From Bordetella genomosp. 10 (GTDB lineage: Bacteria; Pseudomonadota; Gammaproteobacteria; Burkholderiales; Burkholderiaceae_B): DNA of 64,000 nt. The notes below the pieces were generated by a model. It saw only the letters and a list, made by a program, of their open reading frames with translations, was not told the origin of the DNA and did no database searches. The translations under genes were made by a program, and so were the position numbers. Where the stretch lies: positions 1,240,001 to 1,304,000 of the forward strand of contig NZ_NEVM01000002.1 of NCBI RefSeq assembly GCF_002261225.1, written 5' to 3'. Numbering within the stretch: position 1 is the first letter of the stretch; every line of letters begins with the position of its first letter. Shown here in pieces: positions 52,470 to 61,076 of this stretch.

Positions 52470-54623
52470 ATGAATGAACCACAGACCATGGGTACGAGCA
52501 GCGAAACACGTCGCGGCCGGACGGCCGCCGCCGGCGATCCGGCTTCATCTCCCCCTGCCCCGCGCGCGCCGCGCCAGCGGCGCAAGCCGCCCGCCGCCGC
52601 CGCGCCGCCCTGCCCGCCCCTGCCCGAGGTGCTCGCGGCGCTGGACCGGCTGGTCGGCGCCGCGAGCAGCACGGCCGCGGCGCTGCAAGCCATGGAACAG
52701 GCCGAGACGCTGGCCGCCCACTATCCGCGGGACGCCGCCGTGCGCCTGTCGATGCTGCGCCTGCGCGACCGCGCCAGGCAGCCGGCGCTGGCGCCGCAGT
52801 GGGAAGCCTTGCTGGCCGACCATCCCGGCGACACGCGCATCGTCCGCTACTACGTGCGCCACCTTGCGCGGATGCGCGACCACGACGAGACCCTGCGGGC
52901 CATCGAACGGCACATGCCGCCCGCGCCCGACGATCCGGCGGCGGAACTGATACGCGCCGAACTCCTGGCGGACGTGAAGGAGTTCGCGCAGGCGGACGCC
53001 ATCTTCCAGGACCTGCTGCGCCGGGAGGACCGACGCGAGGTTCGCATCTCCTACGCCAAGTCCCTGCACAAGCGCGGCCTGCTGGCCGACGCGGTGGACG
53101 TGCTGGGCCCGGCGGTGGACAGCGTGACGCCGGGCAGCAAGGCGGCCGAGCTGGTCGCCACCCTGATGGACGACTACGATTTCTACCGCCGGCGCGAACC
53201 GCTGCATGCGCTGCGCGGCGAGGACGTCAAGGTCATCGCGATGAAGCACGCGATCCTGCATTTCCGCGATCGCGACGTTCCCCGGCCCAGCGACGAGCCC
53301 AAGCGCGTGGCGCTGGTCACCGGCAACCTGGGGGCAGGCGGCGCCGAACGCCAGTTGAGCCGGCTTGCCTGCAAGCTGCGCGGCCTGCGGGCCAGCGGCC
53401 AGGAAAGCACGCGCAGCGGCCGGCCGGTGCCTTGCGCGGTGGAGGTGCTGGTGAAGCAGCACACGGACGCCGACAGCGCCGCGCGCGGCCAGCGCATGGA
53501 TTTCTTCCTGGGCGACCTGGTCGAGGCCGGCGTGCGCGTCAAGGAAATCAACCACATGCCGCCGGTGCCCGCCGCGCGCCAGGCGATCGAGGAGCCCGAC
53601 CTGCTGCGGCTGCTCGAGCGCCTGCCGCCGCAGGTGCACTATGGCGTCACCCGCCTGTGCCCTTACCTGCGCGAGCGCAAGTTCGACGTCGTCAGCCTGT
53701 GGCAGGACGGCACTTGCCTGTTCGGCGCGCTGGCCGCGCTGATCGCCGGCGTGCCCGTGATCCATCTGGTTTTTCGCGGCCTGCCGCCGAATATCCGCAA
53801 GACGCGGGCCCGTCCCGAATACGCGGTGCTGTACCGCGCGCTGGCCGAGGTGCCGGGGGTCCTGTTCGCGAGCAACAGCAAGGCCGCGGCCCGGGAATAC
53901 GCGAAGTGGCTGGACCTGCCGCTGGCGCGTTTCCACATCCTGTACAACGGCGTGCCGGAAATCGCGACGGACGGAACGGAAGACGACGAGCGCAAGTGGG
54001 CCGGGTTCGAGCAAGCCACGCAAGGCGCCACGGAAACCATAGGCGGCGTCTTCCGGCTGGAGCCGGACAAGCGGCCGCTCGTCTGGATCCGCATGGCCCA
54101 TCGCTACTTGCAGAAGCGGCCGGGCGCGCGCTTCGTCATCGTCGGCAACGGCCGCCTGCACGAGCAAACGCGCGAACTGGCCGAGAAACTGGGCATCGCG
54201 GACCGGTTGTTGCTGGCCGGCCATACGTCCAGGGTCGGCTTCTGGTACGCCAGGATGAACGTCAAGGTGCTGCTGTCCGGCTTCGAGGGCCTGCCCAACG
54301 TGCTGATCGAGGCCCAGGCCCTGGGCGTGTGCACGGTGTCGACGCCGGCCGGCGGCGCGGGCGAATGCTTCATCGACGGCGTGACCGGCCATCTGCTCAA
54401 GAGCGCCGAGCACCCGGACCTGGAGGATGCGTGCGAGAAGATCGCCTCGCTCGCCGGCAAGGCGCGCGAGGACCCCACCCTGATCGAGCTCGGCAGGCAG
54501 CATGCGCGTTCGCTGTTCTCCGTGGAAGCCATGATCGACGCCTTCATCGGCCTGTGCATGGTGGACGTGCACGAGGGCGCCAACGAGGAATCGTCCACCC
54601 GCCCCATCGCCGCGGCTGCCTGA
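52470..54623 (+). CDS. tviE: TviE-like capsule glycosyltransferase (GT4, with N-terminal TPR region)
   Basis: 717 residues. A Pro/Ala-rich start (~1-45) and a helical TPR-like region (~50-260) precede a GT-B glycosyltransferase (~275-690): nucleotide-binding entry KRVALVTGNLGAGGAERQLSRLA, acceptor region RRKFD-like VVSLWQDGTCLFGALAALIAGVP, then VWIRMAHRYLQKRPGARFVIVGNG and the GT4 E-x7-E motif in SGFEGLPNVLIEAQALG. In the Vi system TviE polymerises the aminouronate chain at the cytoplasmic face. It is longer than Salmonella TviE (~580 residues) because of the N-terminal region. It lies 51 bp after tviD. The ATG at 52470 lacks a strong ribosome-binding site; the ATG at 52488 is an alternative. 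Confidence 0.88.
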   Translation: MNEPQTMGTSSETRRGRTAAAGDPASSPPAPRAPRQRRKPPAAAAPPCPPLPEVLAALDRLVGAASSTAAALQAMEQAETLAAHYPRDAAVRLSMLRLRDRARQPALAPQWEALLADHPGDTRIVRYYVRHLARMRDHDETLRAIERHMPPAPDDPAAELIRAELLADVKEFAQADAIFQDLLRREDRREVRISYAKSLHKRGLLADAVDVLGPAVDSVTPGSKAAELVATLMDDYDFYRRREPLHALRGEDVKVIAMKHAILHFRDRDVPRPSDEPKRVALVTGNLGAGGAERQLSRLACKLRGLRASGQESTRSGRPVPCAVEVLVKQHTDADSAARGQRMDFFLGDLVEAGVRVKEINHMPPVPAARQAIEEPDLLRLLERLPPQVHYGVTRLCPYLRERKFDVVSLWQDGTCLFGALAALIAGVPVIHLVFRGLPPNIRKTRARPEYAVLYRALAEVPGVLFASNSKAAAREYAKWLDLPLARFHILYNGVPEIATDGTEDDERKWAGFEQATQGATETIGGVFRLEPDKRPLVWIRMAHRYLQKRPGARFVIVGNGRLHEQTRELAEKLGIADRLLLAGHTSRVGFWYARMNVKVLLSGFEGLPNVLIEAQALGVCTVSTPAGGAGECFIDGVTGHLLKSAEHPDLEDACEKIASLAGKAREDPTLIELGRQHARSLFSVEAMIDAFIGLCMVDVHEGANEESSTRPIAAAA

Positions 54624-54697
54624 CCGCAATGCCCGGCCGCGGCGCGCCTGGGCGTGACCCGGCCCGCCGCTTCTGTTTCACGAGGATCCGCAAGACC

Positions 54698-55801
54698 ATG
54701 ACCTTGTTCCGTTTTTTGCCATGGCCGGCGCGCGCCGGCCTGGCTCTCGCCGCCGTGCTGTCGCTGCAAGGCTGCCAGTTGCCGCGCAGCGGCCCGTACG
54801 AAGGCGAGATCGCGGACGCCGCGCAGCGCGACGACATCCTTCTGGTGCCGGTCACCTCGCAGGTGGCCGCGGCCACGCGCAGCGCGGCGCGCGCCACCTT
54901 CCCGCCCGCGTTCGGCCAGGCCGCGCCGCTGAACTACGAAGCGCTCGCGGCCGGCGACGGCGTCGATATCATCATTTGGGAAAACGACGGCCTGGGCATG
55001 TTCCCCGCCAGTCCCAACGGCGCCTCCGACCTGGGCGAGCAGCGGGTCGACCGCGCGGGCTGGATCCATATTCCCTACATCGGCAAGGTGCGCGCCGCCG
55101 GCCGGACGCCGGCCGAGGTCCGCGACGAGATCATGCAGAAGCTGCGCGGCGTGATCGTCAGCTCCGATGTCGCGGTGCGGCCGACGCAGCGCCGCGGCCG
55201 CCTCGTCACCGCGCAGGGAGACCTCGCCAAGCCGGGCGCCTATCCCATAGACCAGGGGACCGAAAGACTGAGCGGCCTGCTGGGCGCCGCCGCGCCCAAC
55301 CAGCAGAATCCCGAGCAACTGGCCATCACGGTGCGCCGCGGCGGCCTGTCCGGGACGGTGCGCCTGTCCGATATCTATAACGATCCGCATCAGGACATCG
55401 CCCTGCGTCCCGGGGACGTCGTCACCGCGCATGCGGTGTCGTCCTACCTGACGGTGCTGGGCGCCGCGGGCGCGCAGAACCGCCTGCCGCTGACGCGCCG
55501 CAACTACAGCGTCATGGACGCGCTGGGCGACGCGCGCGGGCTGAACGACGGCCTGGCCCAGCCGCGCGCGGTCTATCTGCTGCGGCAGGCCGCCGCCGGC
55601 GGCGCGCCGGACGCGCCGGGCCGCCCCACCGTCTACCAGTTCGATTTCACCCGGCCGGAGCAGATCGCCGACGCCGGCATGTTCAGCGTGCAGGACGGCG
55701 ACGCCATCTACATCTCCGACGCGCCCTTCACCCGCGTGCAGAAGGTGCTGTCCGTGTTCGGCAACACCGCGGTGGGCGTGACCAATGCCGCGAGCCGGTA
55801 A
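54698..55801 (+). CDS. vexA: VexA-like outer-membrane polysaccharide export lipoprotein (Wza/KpsD family)
   Basis: 367 residues from the ATG at 54698. Lipoprotein signal peptide with lipobox SLQGC (cysteine at ~27). The polysaccharide export domain follows (~85-180: YEALAAGDGVDIIIWENDGLGMF, GWIHIPYIGKVRAAGRTPAEV, LRGVIVSSDVAVRPTQRRG), then SLBB-like repeats (~185-340). It forms the outer-membrane channel through which capsule leaves the periplasm. The long frame open upstream belongs to a shadow of tviE. Ends 10 bp before vexB. Confidence 0.92.
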   Translation: MTLFRFLPWPARAGLALAAVLSLQGCQLPRSGPYEGEIADAAQRDDILLVPVTSQVAAATRSAARATFPPAFGQAAPLNYEALAAGDGVDIIIWENDGLGMFPASPNGASDLGEQRVDRAGWIHIPYIGKVRAAGRTPAEVRDEIMQKLRGVIVSSDVAVRPTQRRGRLVTAQGDLAKPGAYPIDQGTERLSGLLGAAAPNQQNPEQLAITVRRGGLSGTVRLSDIYNDPHQDIALRPGDVVTAHAVSSYLTVLGAAGAQNRLPLTRRNYSVMDALGDARGLNDGLAQPRAVYLLRQAAAGGAPDAPGRPTVYQFDFTRPEQIADAGMFSVQDGDAIYISDAPFTRVQKVLSVFGNTAVGVTNAASR

Positions 55802-55811
55802 GCGTCGTCCC

Positions 55812-57161
55812 ATGTCGAACGAAGACCGTATCAGGAATTGGCGGCAGCGGCGCGAGGCGGCCGCCGCCGGATCGCGCGAACAGACCGCGCCGGAGCAGGC
55901 CTTCCTGCTGGCGGCCGCGGCCGTGGCGGACAGCCCCGCGCCGGCGCGCGCCGCGCTGTCCATGGTGCTCGACGCGCTCTCGCGCGCGCCGGGCGCGACG
56001 GCGGCCGAGCGGCGCGCCGTCTATGCGGCGCTGCGCGACGGGCAGGCCCGGGGGATCGAACGGGAGGTCCCGGCCGAGGAGACCGCCGACTTCCACCGCC
56101 GCCAACTGGGCGCCGTCATCCGCCAGGTGGAACACGACATCCGCGCGGAGATCGACGTGCATGCGGCCGGCTACGCGCCCGCCGGACTGGACGAGATCAA
56201 CGAGCGGCTGACGCAAGGCCACGCGCGCCGCGCCCGCCTGCGCAAGGTCGTCGAGGAACGCGAAGCGCGGCGGCGCGCGTCGCGCCTGGACGTGGCGCTG
56301 GAAATGGACCTGCCCGCGCAGGAGGCGCCGCAACTGGCTGCCCTGCGCCGGCGCCTGGCCGGCATCCACGCGCGCCAGCTTCCCGCGCGCGCCGCGCCGT
56401 CCGCGCGGCTGTCCCGCACCTTGATTCCGCTGCTGCTCCTGCAATTGCACGTCATCCACCGGGAAAGCCGCGTCGCCCTGCTGTGGGCCCTGCTCGGCCC
56501 GGCGGTGCTGCTCAGCGTGATCTCCTCGCTGTATTTCCTCACCGGCGTCCACTACATCCTGGGCATGGACGTGGCGACGTTCTCGCTGCTGGGGGCCACG
56601 ACGTGGATCATGTTCCGGCAGATCGTCTTTCGCAGCAGCACCAGCTACGTGTCGGCGCGCTCCCTCATCAACCTGGAAGCCGTCAGCCCGCTCACGCTGG
56701 CGCTGACGCAGGCGCTGATCTACCTGTGCATCTACCTGCTGGTCTTCGCCGTGCTGCTTGGCGCGGGATACGGATTCGGGCTGGTCACGCTGCCGGCGAG
56801 CCGGGCCGGCTTCCTGTTGTTCGTGGTCCTGATGGGCGTGGGCGGCGCCTGCACCGGCGTGCTGTTCGGCAGCATCGCCACCGTGTGGCCCTACTTCCTC
56901 CGCTTCGCGCCGGTGATCGAGCGCATCCTGCAGGTGTTTTCCGGCGTCTTCTTCGTTTCCGAGCAGTTGCCGGAACAATATCGGGGCCTTTTCCTGTGGT
57001 CGCCCTTCGCGCATGGCATGCAGTTGCTGCGTTCCGCCTATTTCACGAGCTATCGCTCCAGCGACGCGAGCCTGTCCTATTTCCTGACCTCGCTGGTGTT
57101 CCTGGGCGCGGTGGCGCTCGCCGCCGAGCGCGCGGTGCGCAGCAACGTCCAGCCCATGTGA
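55812..57161 (+). CDS. vexB: VexB/KpsM-like ABC-2 capsule exporter permease with N-terminal extension
   Basis: 449 residues from the ATG at 55812. The C-terminal ~250 residues are a standard KpsM-type permease with about six membrane segments (LLWALLGPAVLLSVISSLYFL, LALTQALIYLCIYLLVFAVLL, GFLLFVVLMGVGGACTGVLFG, FLTSLVFLGAVALA). VexB and KpsM are usually ~260 residues. Here ~200 extra soluble residues precede the first membrane segment; they are Arg/Ala/Glu-rich and largely helical (DFHRRQLGAVIRQVEHDIRAEI, EERE-rich ~135-185), with no recognised domain. The extension would lie in the cytoplasm, where the ATPase and polymerising enzymes sit. It starts 10 bp after vexA and ends 10 bp before vexC. 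Confidence 0.9.
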   Translation: MSNEDRIRNWRQRREAAAAGSREQTAPEQAFLLAAAAVADSPAPARAALSMVLDALSRAPGATAAERRAVYAALRDGQARGIEREVPAEETADFHRRQLGAVIRQVEHDIRAEIDVHAAGYAPAGLDEINERLTQGHARRARLRKVVEEREARRRASRLDVALEMDLPAQEAPQLAALRRRLAGIHARQLPARAAPSARLSRTLIPLLLLQLHVIHRESRVALLWALLGPAVLLSVISSLYFLTGVHYILGMDVATFSLLGATTWIMFRQIVFRSSTSYVSARSLINLEAVSPLTLALTQALIYLCIYLLVFAVLLGAGYGFGLVTLPASRAGFLLFVVLMGVGGACTGVLFGSIATVWPYFLRFAPVIERILQVFSGVFFVSEQLPEQYRGLFLWSPFAHGMQLLRSAYFTSYRSSDASLSYFLTSLVFLGAVALAAERAVRSNVQPM

Positions 57162-57171
57162 GGAAACGGCC

Positions 57172-57891
57172 ATGATCCAGTTGAACGCCGTCACCGATAC
57201 GCCGCGCATCTTCGGCATGCCTCGCCTGCTGCTGGACGACGCCGACCTGTACCTGCCGCGCGGGCGCTACGCCCTGCTGTCGCGCACCCCGGAGTTGCAC
57301 CGCGCCCTCATCGACGTATTGACCGGACTGCGGCCGCCCCGCCGCGGCATGGTGCATCACACAGGACAGGTTTCCTGGCCAATCGGCCGGCAGGGCTTCA
57401 TTCGCGGCCGGGCCACCGGCCTGCGCATGATCGAGTTCGTCTGCCGGATCTATGGCATGGAGACCGGGCCCGGCGTCGAATTCGTGGCCGATCTGCTCAC
57501 CGATCCGGACTACCTGTTCCGCTCCATGGAGCACTGGCCCCTGTTCGTCCGGCAGGAATTTTCCTTCGCGCTGGGACTGCTGCCCGCCTTCGACATCTAC
57601 GTCATCGAGGGCGCGATTCCTTTCGAACCCTGCCGCTTCACCCGTCTCTGGCTGGGCTTGTTCGAGGAAAGGTTGGTCGGCCGCACGCTGATCCTTTCCA
57701 CGTACCGCCAGAACCAGATGACCGATTACTGCATCAAAGGCCTAGTTTATGAACGAAACGGTTTCCGCGTCGACGCCGACCTCGACCGCTGCATACGACG
57801 CTTCCCCGCCCGGCAATCCCGAAGCGAATCCGCCGATCAGGGAGGAGAAGGCATCATCGAGGACTACGCCGGAGGACAGTTCGGCGTCTGA
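57172..57891 (+). CDS. vexC: VexC/KpsT-like ABC transporter subunit with degenerate nucleotide-binding site
   Basis: 239 residues aligning along its length with KpsT/VexC ATPases (for instance SWPIGRQGFIRGRATGLRMIEFVCRIYG against the conserved SWPVG...GREN region). The catalytic motifs are gone: the Walker A position reads SRTPELHRALIDVLTG with no GKS/T; the YSSGM-type signature reads WPLFVRQEF; Walker B reads FDIYVIEGAIPF instead of ...VDE; and the H-loop His is replaced (LILSTYRQN). The frame is intact and its order in the operon conserved, so it is not a simple pseudogene. It may be a structural partner, with ATPase activity supplied by another protein. Its last 47 codons overlap vexD by 143 bp. 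Confidence 0.85.
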   Translation: MIQLNAVTDTPRIFGMPRLLLDDADLYLPRGRYALLSRTPELHRALIDVLTGLRPPRRGMVHHTGQVSWPIGRQGFIRGRATGLRMIEFVCRIYGMETGPGVEFVADLLTDPDYLFRSMEHWPLFVRQEFSFALGLLPAFDIYVIEGAIPFEPCRFTRLWLGLFEERLVGRTLILSTYRQNQMTDYCIKGLVYERNGFRVDADLDRCIRRFPARQSRSESADQGGEGIIEDYAGGQFGV

Positions 57892-59041
57892 CGACGGCGA
57901 CCTGGCGCAGCGGCGCCGCGCACGGGAGCAAGCCATGCGCCGGCGGCGGCGGGGCCGCTGGCTGACCGTTGCCCTGGTCCTGCTGCCGGTGCTTCTGGCG
58001 GGCATCTATGCCGTCCTGGTGGCGGCGCCGCGCTATGGCGCGGAGACCCGTTTCTCGGTGCGCTCCAGCATGCCGCAGGCGGCCGCGCCGGCGGGCGCCA
58101 CCGGCCTGACCGCCGCCGGCAACGGATCGGCCCTGGCCGGCGGTTTCGTGGACGGCTGGGCGGTCAACGATTTCCTCAAGTCGCGCGACTGCATGCGCCA
58201 ACTGGACCGGAAGATCGACCTGCGCGGGCGCCTGGCGTATGCCGGCCTCGATCCGCTGAACCGCCTGGCGCGCGACGCCGACGAGGACACCCTGTATCGC
58301 GCCTACCTGGATGCTGTGGACCCCTCGTACAACATGCTCGAGCAGATCAACGTGGTGCGGGTGCGCGCGCTCTCGTCCGCCGACGCGGCCCTGATCTCGA
58401 ACGCGCTGATCGAGGTGGCCCAGTCCTTCGTGCACAGCATGGACGAAAAGGGCGTGGCCGACGCGCTGCGCGTCGGCAAGCAGGCGGTGGACCTGGCGCA
58501 GCGGCAGGACCTGGACGCCCTGGCGGCCCTGGCCGAATGGCGCCACGCGCACGGCGACATCGATCCGGCCGCCAATGCCGCCATGCTGCTGAACCTGGCC
58601 GGCCAGATCGAGGCGGAGTTGAACGCCGCGCGGGTCAGCCTGGACAAGATCCGGGCGATGGGCAACCCGCGGCATCCGATGCTGCGGGCCGCCGAGATGC
58701 AGGTCGCCGCGCTGTCGCAACGCCTGCGGGACGTGCGCGGCCGCATGAGCGGACAGGGCGACACGGAGGCCAGCGCGCTGCAATCGTACGAGACGCTGAA
58801 GAACGCCCAGGCCTTCACCGACGCCAACCTGGCGACCGCGCGGCAGAACTACCAACAGGCCTTTACCGACACGCTGCGCCTGCAGCGCTACCTGAGCGTC
58901 ATCGCCAATCCCGTGCCCGAGATCCGTCCCGGCAGCCCGGATATTCCCATCCTGCTCCTGGAAGCGCTGGCCGCCGGCCTGGTTCTCGCCTTCGTCGTCA
59001 ACCTCGCGCGCGGGCTGTCGGGGAGCGCGAGCCATGGTTGA
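57749..59041 (+). CDS. vexD: VexD/KpsE-like inner-membrane capsule export protein
   Basis: 430 residues of the polysaccharide co-polymerase/KpsE family, which bridges the inner-membrane transporter and the outer-membrane channel. An acidic, Ser/Pro-rich cytoplasmic tail (~1-65) ends in a basic cluster (MRRRRRGRW), then membrane segment 1 (~72-92, LTVALVLLPVLLAGIYAVLV), a large periplasmic part with coiled-coil-prone helices (~260-390), and a C-terminal membrane segment (~405-420, LLLEALAAGLVLAFVV). The start is inside vexC but has AAAGG nine bases upstream; a later ATG at 57935 would lose the tail but keep membrane segment 1. Stop overlaps the vexE start by 8 bp. Confidence 0.9.
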   Translation: MNETVSASTPTSTAAYDASPPGNPEANPPIREEKASSRTTPEDSSASDDGDLAQRRRAREQAMRRRRRGRWLTVALVLLPVLLAGIYAVLVAAPRYGAETRFSVRSSMPQAAAPAGATGLTAAGNGSALAGGFVDGWAVNDFLKSRDCMRQLDRKIDLRGRLAYAGLDPLNRLARDADEDTLYRAYLDAVDPSYNMLEQINVVRVRALSSADAALISNALIEVAQSFVHSMDEKGVADALRVGKQAVDLAQRQDLDALAALAEWRHAHGDIDPAANAAMLLNLAGQIEAELNAARVSLDKIRAMGNPRHPMLRAAEMQVAALSQRLRDVRGRMSGQGDTEASALQSYETLKNAQAFTDANLATARQNYQQAFTDTLRLQRYLSVIANPVPEIRPGSPDIPILLLEALAAGLVLAFVVNLARGLSGSASHG

Positions 59042-60950
59042 AACCGGGACGGCCGCCGCGCCGGATGCCGCGATCGATGCGGAACCAGCCGGCCAGGAAG
59101 CGCCGCATCAGGCGCGCGCCCGGCTGCTGCGCGCCATCGAGGCCATCAACCAGGGCGACCAGGCGGAAGGGATCGCCATGCTGACGCCGGACCTGGTGCG
59201 CGCCGCGCAGGGCCGCCCGGACTTGCGGCGGCACGTCGTGAGCCCGCTCATCCGCGACGGCGCCCTGGACGCCGCGATACGGGTGCTGCGGATACTGGCT
59301 TGCGCCTACCCCGCCCTGGCCGACGACCACCGGCTCCTGGCCAGCCTGCTGGGCCGCCTGAAATGCTGGGACGAGGCCATCGGGCACATCGACCTCGCCG
59401 CCGCCGTCCAGCCCGCGGACGCCGCCCTGCACGCCGCCCGCATCCGGCTGCGCCTCATGGCCGGCCGCGCGCGGGAAGCGGGCGATATCGCGCGCGACAC
59501 CGCCGGGCAGGCGCTGGAGGCGCCCGCCGAGGCCGGCATCTGGCTGACCGCGCTCCTGCGCGCCGGCGACGCCGAGGCCGCCGCGCGCGTAGCCAGGGGC
59601 ATGGATCCCGCGCGCTATGCCGACGCGCGCACGGCCGCCGCCGCGGTGCGCGCCCTGCTGGCCGTCGACGACGCGCCCACGGCCCTCGCCGCCGGCCAGG
59701 CCGCGTTGGCGGCCGGACAGGACGGCGCCGCCCTGCGCGCCCAGCTCGCCCAGGCCTGCCTGGCGGGCCCGGGCGCCGCGGAACGCCACGCGCAGGCCCT
59801 GGCCCATATGGAGGCCGGCTTGCGGCTGGCGCCGGACGACGTGTCCCTGAACGCCTTGTACGGCGAGGCCTTGCTGCGCGCCGGCCGCTACGACGCGGCG
59901 GCCGACGCCTTGGCCGGCGTCTGCGAACGGCAGCCGGGCCTGGAGCACGTCCGCGCCCTGTACGCGAGAGCGCTGCGCCATACCGGCCGCCATGCCGAAG
60001 CGGCCGAGCAGACCCTGAAGCTGGTTCACGCCGTCCCCGGGCGGCTGGACTGGCATCGCCAGGCGGCGGCCGCCCTGACCCAGGCGGGCCGCGCCGCCGA
60101 GGCGGACGCCCTGTTCGACGCCTTCATCCAGCGCCGCGCCGCGGCCCTGCCCGCCAGCTTCCGGCAAGGCCTGGACGACCTGGCGCGGCGCGCGGACGGC
60201 GTGCGCATTCCCCAGGCGCGGCTGGACTGGGCCTGGGGAATGCGCCGCGGCGCCGGCTCCGCCGACCGGGCGCAATGGGAGCGTGCCGCGCGCTGGGGCA
60301 ACCTGGTCGATCACCTGATGCTGGATTGGCTGGAATGCCGCGACGACCGGGCCGACGAAGCCATGGCCCTGCTGGACGACCTGGACGCCGCGGAGTCCTT
60401 CCTGCGGCCCTTGCTGGCCGAAGGCCGCGGCATCGTCGTGGCCACGGCCCACGTCGGCCCCATGTACGCGGGCCCCATGGTGCTGGAACTGCTGGGCGTC
60501 CGGGCGCGCTGGCTGGCCTCCACGCCGAGCGTGGCGCGCACCGGCTACGCCGCCTCGCTGATTTCCACCAGCGACCAAACGGAAGTCCAGGTCGCCAAGG
60601 CCAGCTTCAAGGCGCTCCAGCAAGGCTATATGGTGGGGTTGGCGGTGGACGGCGCGCCCACGCCGGCGGCGCCCCGCATCCCCTTCGAAGGCCAGGAGAT
60701 CACCTATTCGTCCTTCGCCGCGCGCGCGGCCTTCCGCACCGGCGCGCCGTCCTTTTTCTACGCGCCCGCCTGGAAAGACGGCCGCATCGCCTTGCACATG
60801 GAGATGCTGCCCCGCCCCGAACCCGGCGAGGACGTCGGCCGCTATGCGACGCGCTGGCGCCATGCCTATCTCGCCGTCCTGCGCGAATACCTGGGCGGAC
60901 CGCCGGAAAACCTCCGCCTGAGCGGCGGTTTATGGCGGCATATCCGCTGA
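59034..60950 (+). CDS. vexE: VexE-like protein: TPR region plus lipid-A-type acyltransferase domain
   Basis: 638 residues, similar to Salmonella VexE in size. N-terminal ~25-370 is helical and TPR-like (AIGHIDLAAAVQPADAALHAA, LYGEALLRAGRYDAAADALAG). The C-terminal ~400-635 resembles LpxL/HtrB acyltransferases: ATAHVGPMYAGPMVLELLGVRARWL includes the His of the H-x4-D/E-like motif, and AVDGAPTPAAPRIPFEGQEITYSSFAARAA matches the conserved second block. In Vi systems VexE is needed to attach the capsule to the cell surface through an acylated reducing end. Last gene of the capsule operon, overlapping vexD by 8 bp. Confidence 0.87.
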   Translation: MVETGTAAAPDAAIDAEPAGQEAPHQARARLLRAIEAINQGDQAEGIAMLTPDLVRAAQGRPDLRRHVVSPLIRDGALDAAIRVLRILACAYPALADDHRLLASLLGRLKCWDEAIGHIDLAAAVQPADAALHAARIRLRLMAGRAREAGDIARDTAGQALEAPAEAGIWLTALLRAGDAEAAARVARGMDPARYADARTAAAAVRALLAVDDAPTALAAGQAALAAGQDGAALRAQLAQACLAGPGAAERHAQALAHMEAGLRLAPDDVSLNALYGEALLRAGRYDAAADALAGVCERQPGLEHVRALYARALRHTGRHAEAAEQTLKLVHAVPGRLDWHRQAAAALTQAGRAAEADALFDAFIQRRAAALPASFRQGLDDLARRADGVRIPQARLDWAWGMRRGAGSADRAQWERAARWGNLVDHLMLDWLECRDDRADEAMALLDDLDAAESFLRPLLAEGRGIVVATAHVGPMYAGPMVLELLGVRARWLASTPSVARTGYAASLISTSDQTEVQVAKASFKALQQGYMVGLAVDGAPTPAAPRIPFEGQEITYSSFAARAAFRTGAPSFFYAPAWKDGRIALHMEMLPRPEPGEDVGRYATRWRHAYLAVLREYLGGPPENLRLSGGLWRHIR

Positions 60951-61015
60951 GTTTTCCCCCTTTTTCCCGGTGCACCAGATGGCGGCCGCTGTTTAAAATG
61001 CCAGCCGTCGGCCCA

Positions 61016-61051
61016 CTTCCGGGGCGGCGGAATGATTGTCCGCCCCGGAAG
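61016..61051. repeat. 12-bp perfect inverted repeat ahead of the XRE gene
   Basis: CTTCCGGGGCGG and its exact complement CCGCCCCGGAAG separated by 12 nt. The RNA would form a very stable hairpin 25 nt before the XRE start. There is no following T-run, so it is either a stem-loop at the end of the capsule transcript or a leader structure of the regulator. Confidence 0.6.
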
Positions 61052-61076
61052 CGTGTTGCCCTACCAAAGGATGACC

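Noticed and set aside
57172..57891. Calling vexC a pseudogene
   Set aside because: The frame is full length, alignable to KpsT throughout and conserved in operon position. Motif loss looks like functional divergence, so it is kept as a CDS.
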